This document shows, one piece after another, positions 1 through 5,925 of a stretch of DNA of 8,739 nucleotides; the first letter of the stretch is position 1, and every line of letters begins with the position of its first letter. The notes beneath the pieces were generated by a model. It did no database searches, had not been told where the DNA came from, and saw only the letters and a list, made by a program, of their open reading frames with translations. Both the position numbers and the translations under genes were made by a program. The DNA comes from Psychrobacter sp. (GTDB lineage: Bacteria; Pseudomonadota; Gammaproteobacteria; Pseudomonadales; Moraxellaceae), in assembly GCF_030454045.1 (NCBI RefSeq), contig NZ_JAKDJE010000100.1, forward strand, positions 1 through 8,739, given 5' to 3'.

Positions 1-369
1 CTATTTAGCAGCGACGATTATCCATTTACGGTAATTGTCAACACACCCTAGTTTAATACCGCCTTGAAAACAAATAGGATGAGTGGTCAAAAAATCGATT
101 GGATGATTGTACAGACCGATGGTAACGTTTTTACCGATTGAGCAGTATCGACCTACCTTAGCATTACGTATCTCACAGCCACCGCCAAAATATGTCATAA
201 ATCCGACTTCGCAAGGGTTGATGGTCTTGAGGTCTTGTAAGCAGGTCGATTCTTCTACTCTTAGTAAGCTACCTATACGTTGAGGTTGCGTATGCAAAAT
301 ATTTAGCTTGTTTATTTGTTTAATAATCGCTTGTTGTTTAATGGTTTTACGATACCAGTTTTTAATCAT
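1..369 (-). CDS. Truncated CatB-like hexapeptide-repeat O-acetyltransferase (N-terminal half)
   Basis: The 122-residue product begins with a basic helical stretch and then enters a left-handed beta-helix: hexapeptide-type repeats lie at about residues 65-85 (IRNAKVGRYCSIGKNVTIG), followed by NHP (88-90) and THP (96-98). That pattern is typical of CatB-related/xenobiotic O-acetyltransferases, where the His of the NHP-like loop is the catalytic base and acetyl-CoA the donor; many act in capsule, LPS or O-antigen modification. Family members are usually about 180-220 residues. Here the frame ends after an uncharacteristic tail (DNYRKWIIVAAK) with a TAG occupying the first three bases of the window, so the second half of the helix that binds acetyl-CoA is missing from this frame. 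It is either a pseudogene/frameshifted copy or a short variant; the other two frames of the last 60 bases contain stops and show no clear continuation. Start ATG at 367-369 is preceded by TGGAAATAAA, a usable ribosome site. Family call fairly sure, intactness doubtful. Confidence 0.7.
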   Translation of the reverse strand: MIKNWYRKTIKQQAIIKQINKLNILHTQPQRIGSLLRVEESTCLQDLKTINPCEVGFMTYFGGGCEIRNAKVGRYCSIGKNVTIGLYNHPIDFLTTHPICFQGGIKLGCVDNYRKWIIVAAK

Positions 370-464
370 TTTATTTCCATCAGGACTACGCTACATTTAG
401 TGCAGACTAAATTACCACGATTTAAAGGTATTGAGTATGCAAATAGAGCTTTGAATTGAGGTGG

Positions 465-483
465 TCTAAGCATTATCATTTTC
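465..483 (-). promoter_or_regulatory. Possible Fur-box-like site
   Basis: Read on the minus strand, the 19 bases GAAAATGATAATGCTTAGA match the classical Fur consensus GATAATGATAATCATTATC at 14 of 19 positions, counted by hand. The left two-thirds match well and the right end poorly. In AT-rich intergenic DNA such a match can arise by chance, and neither neighbouring gene is an obvious iron gene, so this is only a candidate. Confidence 0.2.
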
Positions 484-599
484 AAGCCAATATATCAGGT
501 AGTGTTTTACTATATCGTAATTACTAAGTAAAAATATACAGCGAGCGACTGGTATAGTAACGGCTGCAACTTGGTAGATGCCAGTCAGTCTATTTTCGG

Positions 600-605
600 T
601 ATAAT
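600..605 (+). promoter_or_regulatory. -10 box of probable thrB promoter
   Basis: A perfect TATAAT sits 51 bases upstream of the thrB ATG. No good -35 hexamer lies at 16-18 bases upstream (the bases there read GATGCC-like), and the extended TGn element is absent, so the promoter may be weak or activator-dependent. The GACTGG/CCAGTC inverted repeat ending at 586 would overlap the -35 region and could be an operator. Confidence 0.5.
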
Positions 606-656
606 GAAACATTAAAATTTCACGCTAATTTGAATAAACTTATTAAAGAGAAGCTC

Positions 657-1892
657 ATGTCCGTCTATACCCAGTTAACTGATGATCAATTTGCCGCCTT
701 TTGCCAAAGCTTTGGCGTGTCATTTGCCCGTGCGGTACCGATCACCCAAGGTATCAAAAACTCAAACTGGTTTATTCAAACGACTGACGATGTTGAGGGC
801 ACATACTCTTATGTCTTTACATTATTTGAAGAGCGTCCGCCTGCTGATATCGAAAAAATGGCCGTTATTCTTAATCAATTAAATGGCAAATTACCAGTCG
901 CCGCCCCGTTAGCCGTTATTGAGTCAAATGGTTCGCAAACAGATGGCGATGATAAACGCTATGTCATCCATTACGAAGACAAAGCCATCACTTTAGTGCC
1001 GTGTCTAGCAGGCTCACATCCCGAGCAAACCACGCAAGCGATGTGTCACGATATTGGCGCAGCATTAGCCATGCTGCATGAGACGCTGCAAGCATTGCAG
1101 CCAAGTGAGCAGTATGGCGTGCCTTTGTATCCATGGAGCGACGTGCGTGACCGTGAAATGCAGTTCATGCCAGGTGACGAAGCCAAGCTGATGAGCGATA
1201 TCTGGCGCTCTTATTCAGAATTGCCACTGACAACCTTGCCAAAAGGTCTATGTCATTTAGATATGTTCGCCGACAATACCTTATGGCATCTACAAAAAGG
1301 CGAGGCGCATCTGACGGGTCTATTGGACTTTACCGAAGTCAGTGTCGAGCATTACGTAATGGATATCGCCATCACAATCAATGATTTTTGTACCACGTGG
1401 GGCGGCGCCGAACAAGGCGAATCCGTTAACTTTGACCGCAATAAAATGACGGCATTCTTACAAGGTTATGAGTCGATACGTCCACTCAATGGTGAGGAAA
1501 AGCGCGCACTTCCTGTGATGCTAGCAAAAGCGGCCGTGATTTTTTGGTTATTGCGCCTCAATGTGATTCATTACAACCGTACCGAAGGACGCACGGGTGA
1601 TAACATCATGGTCAAAAATCCTGACCTAATGAAGCGTCTGGCCGCGTATCACTGGGCACAGGTAGAAAAAGCGCAAAATACCGTGTTTGTGCTTGAACAT
1701 GCCCGCTATAAAGATGATGATAGAAACAATGATGTCGAAGACTTCAAGCTGATTGGGGTTTTCGCCACTGAGCAACAAGCGCAAGCCGCTATTAGCCAGC
1801 TAAAAAACCAATCTGGATTTAAAGCATATCCGAATGGTTTTCATATAGATGAATACCCAATCGGTCAGATTCATTGGTCGCAAGGATTTTAA
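657..1892 (+). CDS. thrB: Homoserine kinase (ThrB, APH-fold type) with C-terminal DUF7336-like domain
   Basis: Homoserine kinase phosphorylates L-homoserine with ATP, the penultimate step to threonine, in the cytosol. This is the Pseudomonas-type enzyme of the aminoglycoside-phosphotransferase fold. Visible hallmarks in the 411-residue product are GIKNSNWF (32-39, nucleotide loop), the Brenner-type catalytic loop HLDMFADN with H200, D202 and N207, and the metal-binding D224 in GLLDF (221-225). The start is ATG at 657 (MSVYTQLTDDQ, the family's usual N terminus) with AAAGAGAAG upstream; an in-frame TTG at 630 gives nine extra residues with no family support. Typical enzymes of this type are about 316-330 residues. 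Here the kinase ends near 335 and residues about 342-411 form an extra module (VFVLEHAR, FKLIGVFAT, GFHIDEY, HWSQGF) resembling a small standalone domain of unknown function, which I believe is DUF7336. Kinase call is firm; the domain name is from memory. Confidence 0.93.
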   Translation: MSVYTQLTDDQFAAFCQSFGVSFARAVPITQGIKNSNWFIQTTDDVEGTYSYVFTLFEERPPADIEKMAVILNQLNGKLPVAAPLAVIESNGSQTDGDDKRYVIHYEDKAITLVPCLAGSHPEQTTQAMCHDIGAALAMLHETLQALQPSEQYGVPLYPWSDVRDREMQFMPGDEAKLMSDIWRSYSELPLTTLPKGLCHLDMFADNTLWHLQKGEAHLTGLLDFTEVSVEHYVMDIAITINDFCTTWGGAEQGESVNFDRNKMTAFLQGYESIRPLNGEEKRALPVMLAKAAVIFWLLRLNVIHYNRTEGRTGDNIMVKNPDLMKRLAAYHWAQVEKAQNTVFVLEHARYKDDDRNNDVEDFKLIGVFATEQQAQAAISQLKNQSGFKAYPNGFHIDEYPIGQIHWSQGF

Positions 1893-1902
1893 TTTTTATC
1901 AG

Positions 1903-1925
1903 ACGTACTGGTTTCATACGTTTTT
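1903..1925 (+). terminator. Possible weak intrinsic terminator after thrB
   Basis: ACGTA (1903-1907) and TACGT (1917-1921) can form a 5-base stem with a 9-base loop, followed directly by TTTT (1922-1925). The stem is short, so it may only reduce read-through into the DUF2007 gene rather than separate the operons. Confidence 0.25.
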
Positions 1926-1951
1926 GATGAAAACTGCCCCTCATTATGCTT

Positions 1952-1956
1952 AAGGA
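1952..1956 (+). promoter_or_regulatory. Shine-Dalgarno deciding the DUF2007 start
   Basis: AAGGA lies 7 bases before the ATG at 1964. An earlier in-frame ATG at 1946 lies upstream of this site and has no ribosome site of its own, so 1964 is the better start. Confidence 0.75.
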
Positions 1957-1963
1957 AAATGTT

Positions 1964-2293
1964 ATGACCGATCACGTTGACAACTGGCACAAACTGGCGC
2001 GCTTTGATACCAATATGCAAGGAGAGCTGCATGCCAATCTATTACGTAATAACGGCATAACCGTGTCCTTGCAGCCGCTCAGCGCAATCCCTGGTATGAA
2101 CTCTGGTATCGTTCTCTGGGTAGAAGACACCGACTTGGCAGAAGCTCAGCGCATATTGGATACCATCCCAACTGATGGTGCCGCTTTGCTTGATGAGATG
2201 AGTGATGCTGACTTTGATGCGCTATCTGCCAATCAAAGCAATGCTACTCAAGGCAACTCAATAATAGACGACAATAACGGCGGTAACGATTAA
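1964..2293 (+). CDS. DUF2007 domain protein (putative signal-transducing protein)
   Basis: The 109-residue cytosolic protein opens with the DUF2007 pattern (PF09413): a hydrophobic strand after an aromatic residue (WHKLARF, 8-14), a helix with alternating small residues (QGELHANLLRNNGI, 19-32), the G-I-x-V strand, a loop with PGMNSG, the strand GIVLWV (48-53) and a final helix ending AEAQRIL (59-65). This ferredoxin-like fold resembles the regulatory domain of PII-like proteins; no biochemical role is established. Residues about 77-109 are an acidic, Asn-rich, probably disordered tail. Its TAA (2291-2293) is directly followed by the ATG of the amidotransferase gene, so the two are surely co-transcribed and probably translationally coupled, which hints at a shared function. 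ATG at 1964 was chosen over 1946 because of the AAGGA site. Confidence 0.8.
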   Translation: MTDHVDNWHKLARFDTNMQGELHANLLRNNGITVSLQPLSAIPGMNSGIVLWVEDTDLAEAQRILDTIPTDGAALLDEMSDADFDALSANQSNATQGNSIIDDNNGGND

Positions 2294-3205
2294 ATGTGTC
2301 AACTCTTAGGAATGAACTGTAATACCCCAACGGATATTGGCTTTAGCTTTGCAGGCTTTCGTCGTCGCGGCGGAATGACAGACAGCCACGAGGATGGCTT
2401 TGGTATTGCATTTTTTGAGCGCAGCGAATGCGCGAATAGCCATGATGAGTCTGCAAACGCCTCAACAGGGCTGCGTTTGTTCCATGACAATCGCCCAAGC
2501 CATCTGTCACCTGTGGCGGATCTGGTGAATAACTATCCAATCAAAGCCATGAACGTCATTGCGCATATTCGTAAAGCGACGCAAGGGCAGAACTGTTTGG
2601 CAAATACCCATCCATTCGTCCGTGAAGTCTGGGGCGAGCAGTGGGTATTTGCGCATAATGGTCAGATGAATAAAGCCTTTATCGAGCGCTGTCAGCGGCT
2701 ACAAGACAATGGTAACGCCGGGCATTGTCAGCCTGTCGGCTCGACCGATTCTGAAATGGCATTCTGCTATTTGGTCAATCGTCTAAAGAGTAGCTTTAAA
2801 TCGCGTCCTGATGACAAGACACTGTTTAATTTTTTGACCACGCAATGTCGCTATCTATCGGCCAATGGTCTATTTAACTGCTTGATCTCGAATGGTAAAT
2901 GGCAGATGGCGTATGCGGGTAGTTTGTTGTTTTATCTCACGCGTAAAGCGCCATTTGGCGAGGCAAAACTGGCGGATGATGACTTGGCGATTAATTTCGG
3001 TGATGTCACCACCGATACCGATAAGGTGACGATTTTGGTGACCGTGCCATTGACTGAAAACGAAAAATGGCAACAGTTGGCGGTCAATGAATGTCTGATT
3101 TTCTCTGAGGGTGAGATTATTTATAAAGACAGCCCAAGCCAGCGTAAGTTTTTGACCATTGATGAAGGTATCGCTATTGCGCGGGAAGTGGGGGCGAGTG
3201 TTTAG
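2294..3205 (+). CDS. yafJ: Class II glutamine amidotransferase, YafJ type
   Basis: The 303-residue protein has the Ntn-hydrolase glutaminase fold: after Met removal Cys2 (MCQLLGMN) would be the catalytic nucleophile that releases ammonia from glutamine. Further marks are DGFGIAFFE (34-42), AHIRKAT (90-96) with the Arg that binds the glutamine carboxylate, NTHPF (104-108), FAHNG (119-123, oxyanion-hole Asn-Gly) and STDSE (150-154). These are the signature positions of the YafJ/GATase_4 group. No synthase domain is attached, so the ammonia acceptor is unknown; E. coli YafJ is likewise poorly defined. The length is slightly above the usual 255-290, with extra residues around 43-58 and 130-146. 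It starts with zero spacing after the DUF2007 stop and has no strong ribosome site (GGCGGTAACG lies upstream), so re-initiation is likely. GC (29 of 60 in the line at 2641) fits the host and contrasts with the next gene. Confidence 0.88.
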   Translation: MCQLLGMNCNTPTDIGFSFAGFRRRGGMTDSHEDGFGIAFFERSECANSHDESANASTGLRLFHDNRPSHLSPVADLVNNYPIKAMNVIAHIRKATQGQNCLANTHPFVREVWGEQWVFAHNGQMNKAFIERCQRLQDNGNAGHCQPVGSTDSEMAFCYLVNRLKSSFKSRPDDKTLFNFLTTQCRYLSANGLFNCLISNGKWQMAYAGSLLFYLTRKAPFGEAKLADDDLAINFGDVTTDTDKVTILVTVPLTENEKWQQLAVNECLIFSEGEIIYKDSPSQRKFLTIDEGIAIAREVGASV

Positions 3206-3225
3206 TTTAATAGTAAATTTTATAT

Positions 3226-3230
3226 AGGAG
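3226..3230 (+). promoter_or_regulatory. Strong Shine-Dalgarno of the TIR gene
   Basis: AGGAG lies 6 bases before the ATG at 3237, the best ribosome site in the window. It contrasts with the absence of any such site before the following NTPase frame. Confidence 0.85.
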
Positions 3231-3236
3231 AAAAAT

Positions 3237-3692
3237 ATGTCTGCTAAAGTATTTATCAGCTACTCACACAAAGATGAAACCTACAAAGAAAATTTAGAGG
3301 AACACCTATCCTCTTTAAGACGAAATAACGTAATAGAAGCTTGGCATGATAGAAAAATCATGCCTGGGCAAAAATGGAAAGACGAAATCGATAGTAATTT
3401 ATCAGAAGCAGATATAATTCTATTTTTAGTTAGTTCAAGCTTTATAAATTCTGATTATAGTCAGGATATAGAAGTAAAAACGGCTGTCAAACAGCATGAA
3501 GAAGGTAAATCTATCCTTATTCCAATCGTAGTCAGAGCTTGTGACTGGAAAGATATGTGCTTTTCAGGTTTTCAAGGCTTACCTAAGGATGCTAAAGCTG
3601 TTAAGAGCTGGCCTGATGAAGATGAAGCATGGTTAGATGTTGTTAAAGGAATAAAAAATGCTGTAGAAGAAATAGCTAAAAAAAAACTTTAG
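3237..3692 (+). CDS. TIR-domain protein, probable NAD+-consuming effector
   Basis: The 151 residues are almost all one bacterial TIR domain (TIR_2-like). Box 1 is KVFISYSHKDE (4-14). The next typical block is IEAWHDRKIMPGQKW (33-47), the usual W-x-D-x-x-I-x-P-G-x-x-W. The helix after the SSSFINSDY segment (66-74) carries DIE with E79, which by position is the candidate catalytic Glu of TIR NADases; then IPIVVRACDW (95-104) forms the later strand. Bacterial TIR domains in defence systems cleave NAD+ or make cyclic ADP-ribose-type signals, and this one would act in the cytosol when triggered. It is followed 5 bases later, in the -1 frame, by a P-loop NTPase that should be its regulator. The last codons run through nine A's before TAG, suggesting the domain may also be made as the N terminus of a fusion. 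Strongly AT-rich (13 of 60 GC in the line at 3421), unlike its upstream neighbour. Domain call firm; activity inferred. Confidence 0.9.
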   Translation: MSAKVFISYSHKDETYKENLEEHLSSLRRNNVIEAWHDRKIMPGQKWKDEIDSNLSEADIILFLVSSSFINSDYSQDIEVKTAVKQHEEGKSILIPIVVRACDWKDMCFSGFQGLPKDAKAVKSWPDEDEAWLDVVKGIKNAVEEIAKKKL

Positions 3693-3699
3693 CCAAAGT
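3678..3699 (+). promoter_or_regulatory. Candidate -1 frameshift or transcriptional slippage site (A9)
   Basis: Nine A's (3678-3686) read as AAA AAA AAA in the TIR frame and are followed by CTT and TAG (3690-3692). A -1 slip there, or one added A in the mRNA, continues as Lys-Thr-Leu-Ala-Lys-Val-Asp into the NTPase frame with no stop. The -1 frame is closed just upstream by TAA at 3677-3679, so the two frames overlap exactly at the A run. ACTTT-AGCC-AAAGT (3686-3699) can form a small 5-base stem that includes the stop codon. A purine-rich AGAAGA (3665-3670) lies upstream. Whether slippage occurs is inference. Confidence 0.5.
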
Positions 3700-5917
3700 G
3701 GATAAATCTGTAGAAAGTTCTAGAACTGCAATTACAGATAGTTTTTTAGTTTGGTTAAATGATACTGGCGTTAAACTATCTCATCGTTTAGTTGGTGAGG
3801 TAAAATTGAAAGATATATATGTTATTCCTGATATACAAGAATATGATGAGAAAACTGAAAAACTTATTGATATACACACATCGTCTTCCGTATTAGAAAG
3901 CCGTGAAAATTTCATTCTATCTGGCGATGAACAAATAGGGAAAACATCTTTATTTAAATTTTTTTACATTAAAATATTAAAAAATAGTGAGGTATGTGTT
4001 TATTTACAAGCTAAAAACATAAATAATAACTATGAAAAAGCTATAAACGAAGCTTTGGAGTCGCAGTATATTAACTTATTGTTACCCGAATTTATTTCAT
4101 ATGAAAGGAAAACTATTCTAATTGATGACTTTGAAAAAATATCTTTAAAGAAGAATAATATCCATAAATTTTTTAATTATTTGGAGAAAAATAATATAAG
4201 AATTATAGTTTCTTGTGAGTCTAATTATTCTTATATAAGTAGCGATATACCTTCCTTTGATAGCTTTAGAAAGCCTAAGCTACTAGAATTAGGTCATCAA
4301 AAAAGAGAAGAGCTAATTAGTAGATGGGTATCTCTAGGAAAGGAGGAGTCAATATCTTCAGAAGGAGAAAACTATAAACAGACAGATTTAGTAAAAAGTA
4401 AGATTGATGGTGTTTTAAAGAAAAAAATAGTTCCAGCCAGACCTGTATATATATTAATGATACTTCAAATGTTTGAAGCACATAAGAAGCTCAATGTAGA
4501 GCTAACATCATACGGGCATTGTTACCAACAACTTATATATGCTAATTTCGAGTCAGGAAAAATACATAAGGAGCAATATGAGAAGTATTTAAATGTATTA
4601 ACGGAACTTTCGTGGTGGATATTTAAAAATGATAAAAATCCAAACTATAATGACATAGATATATTTTTCGATGAGTATGAAAGAAAATTTCTTTCTTCAG
4701 ATAGAAATATAGTTACTGAAAGCTTAATTGGTTGTTCAATATTGATGACTGATAGCATTGACTATAAGTTCAAGTATCCATATATATACTATTTTTTTGT
4801 AGCTAAAAAAATAGCTGAATCTTATACAGAAAGTCCAGAGACTAGAAAAGCTACTGAAAATTTATTGAAAAAATTACATAAAGAAGATTATGCTAATATA
4901 CTGATTTTTGTCACACATCATACAAAAAATAGTTGGATATTGAATGAAATTAGATCGTGTCTGAAAGAACAATTTGACGAGGAGTTAAAGAGAATTACCC
5001 CATGGAGAGGTTCAGACTTACGGGGTTTTCAACTGTTTCCTGTTACTGTTAATAAGTTCTCACCTTCTATTATCTTCTTTGCACCTATAAAAGAAACCAA
5101 TTTCTCTAGAGATCAGTTAAAATTTATACAAAATTTTATGCAAAGAATTCCTGATCTGGTTATTGAGCAAAGAGAGATTAGCACAGAGCGAAAAAAGAAG
5201 AATGAGTACTTAGATAATCAAGAGAAATTGAATAACGAGGATGTTGAGCAAGATGAACTATCGTACGATATTTTATCCAATATTAATAAAGTTTTTAAAT
5301 CTATGGAGATAGCTGGACAAATAATAAACAACAGGCATGCTAGTATTGAAAAATCAGTTATAACTAATCTTGCTCTAGATGGAATTGATGCAGGATTAAG
5401 ATTTCTGAATTTTTTCTTAAATATATCTGATAAAGCGCAAGAAAGTATAGTGAGGTTCATTGCTGAGAATATCGCTTTGGATTCTCGTATGACAAATAGT
5501 GAAGTTAAAGAGCACGCTGAGCAAGCGTATTTACACTTAACCTATAATGTTTTATATGCCACAATACAAAAAATAGCGCACTCTATAGGGTCTAAGGAAG
5601 CTTTTGAGGTTTATCGCCAAATTGAAAGTTCAAAGAATACCCCAGTGCATTCTTTAATAAAATTATCTATAGATCTACAGTTCAATAAAACACTGAATAT
5701 TCAGGAAATTATTAGACTAAATCAATGCTTTAGTAGTAATGTAGTATGTCAAAGACTTATGAAGCAGCTAATTATTCAGCATATTTATATGTATCCAGTA
5801 GATTTTAAGGAAAAACAAAAAATAGCTCAGTTGTTGAATGTTTCTTTGAAACATCAAAGGTGGATGGAGTTGGAAAACAAAGGTAGTTCTCTAAAAATAA
5901 AGAAATCGGCTTCTTGA
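3698..5917 (+). CDS. STAND-like P-loop NTPase, partner or C-terminal part of the TIR protein
   Basis: The 739-residue product is a predicted nucleotide-dependent sensor/switch. Residues 10-45 (WLNDTG, LKDIYVIPD) match a linker I recall from TIR-linked NTPases. The Walker A loop is GDEQIGKTS (76-84, with K82), Walker B is ILIDDFE (140-146), and IRIIVS (167-172) looks like the following sensor strand. FKYPYIYYFFVAKKIAE (358-374) resembles the winged-helix/helical segment of STAND/NACHT proteins. Residues about 400-500 are mixed; 490-520 is charged and perhaps coiled; 525-739 is helical, with a block at 530-550 (FKSMEIAGQIINN) also seen in this type of protein, and is the likely ligand-sensing part. 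The annotated start is GTG with no ribosome site, 5 bases after the TIR stop. The next ATG is codon 254, beyond both Walker motifs, so expression needs coupling or a frameshift fusion. Very AT-rich (11 of 60 GC in the line at 3961), rich in AGA and ATA codons. Not a DNA repair AAA+ or transporter ATPase by its motifs. Exact family uncertain. Confidence 0.8.
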   Translation: MDKSVESSRTAITDSFLVWLNDTGVKLSHRLVGEVKLKDIYVIPDIQEYDEKTEKLIDIHTSSSVLESRENFILSGDEQIGKTSLFKFFYIKILKNSEVCVYLQAKNINNNYEKAINEALESQYINLLLPEFISYERKTILIDDFEKISLKKNNIHKFFNYLEKNNIRIIVSCESNYSYISSDIPSFDSFRKPKLLELGHQKREELISRWVSLGKEESISSEGENYKQTDLVKSKIDGVLKKKIVPARPVYILMILQMFEAHKKLNVELTSYGHCYQQLIYANFESGKIHKEQYEKYLNVLTELSWWIFKNDKNPNYNDIDIFFDEYERKFLSSDRNIVTESLIGCSILMTDSIDYKFKYPYIYYFFVAKKIAESYTESPETRKATENLLKKLHKEDYANILIFVTHHTKNSWILNEIRSCLKEQFDEELKRITPWRGSDLRGFQLFPVTVNKFSPSIIFFAPIKETNFSRDQLKFIQNFMQRIPDLVIEQREISTERKKKNEYLDNQEKLNNEDVEQDELSYDILSNINKVFKSMEIAGQIINNRHASIEKSVITNLALDGIDAGLRFLNFFLNISDKAQESIVRFIAENIALDSRMTNSEVKEHAEQAYLHLTYNVLYATIQKIAHSIGSKEAFEVYRQIESSKNTPVHSLIKLSIDLQFNKTLNIQEIIRLNQCFSSNVVCQRLMKQLIIQHIYMYPVDFKEKQKIAQLLNVSLKHQRWMELENKGSSLKIKKSAS

Positions 5918-5925
5918 TTAGATTG

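Larger units (their letters stand above)
370..656. other. Divergent intergenic region between the acetyltransferase and thrB
   Basis: This 287-base non-coding stretch separates two divergently transcribed genes and should contain the promoters for both. It holds a consensus -10 hexamer for thrB (600-605), a 7-base inverted repeat TTTTACT/AGTAAAA (505-511 and 527-533) with the palindrome GTAATTAC (517-524) in its loop, a 6-base inverted repeat GACTGG/CCAGTC (547-552 and 581-586) just upstream of the -10, and a Fur-box-like 19-mer (465-483, see separate entry). No open frame of note, no tRNA and no convincing leader peptide of the enteric thr-attenuator type was seen. Confidence 0.6.

Noticed and set aside
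630..656. TTG start giving a nine-residue longer ThrB
   Set aside because: No ribosome site before it, and the family N terminus MSVYT begins at the ATG at 657, which has AAAGAGAAG upstream.
1946..1963. Upstream in-frame ATG for the DUF2007 gene
   Set aside because: The AAGGA ribosome site lies downstream of it and is well spaced for the ATG at 1964.
3201..3226. TATATA before the TIR gene as a dedicated promoter
   Set aside because: It runs into the Shine-Dalgarno and has no -35 at proper distance; a start there would leave almost no leader. Read-through from the amidotransferase gene or a promoter inside it is as likely.
5218..5460. 80-codon minus-strand frame inside the NTPase gene
   Set aside because: It is a shadow of the coding strand with no ribosome site or recognisable family.
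5900..5915. AAGAA/TTCTT hairpin at the end of the NTPase gene as terminator
   Set aside because: Only five mostly A-T pairs and no T run after it; too weak to call.
3206..5925. Direct repeats or transposon ends bordering the AT-rich cargo
   Set aside because: The two borders share only loose AT-rich similarity (TTTAATAGTAAATTT versus TTGTTATAATTT); no exact repeat or inverted ends found by eye.
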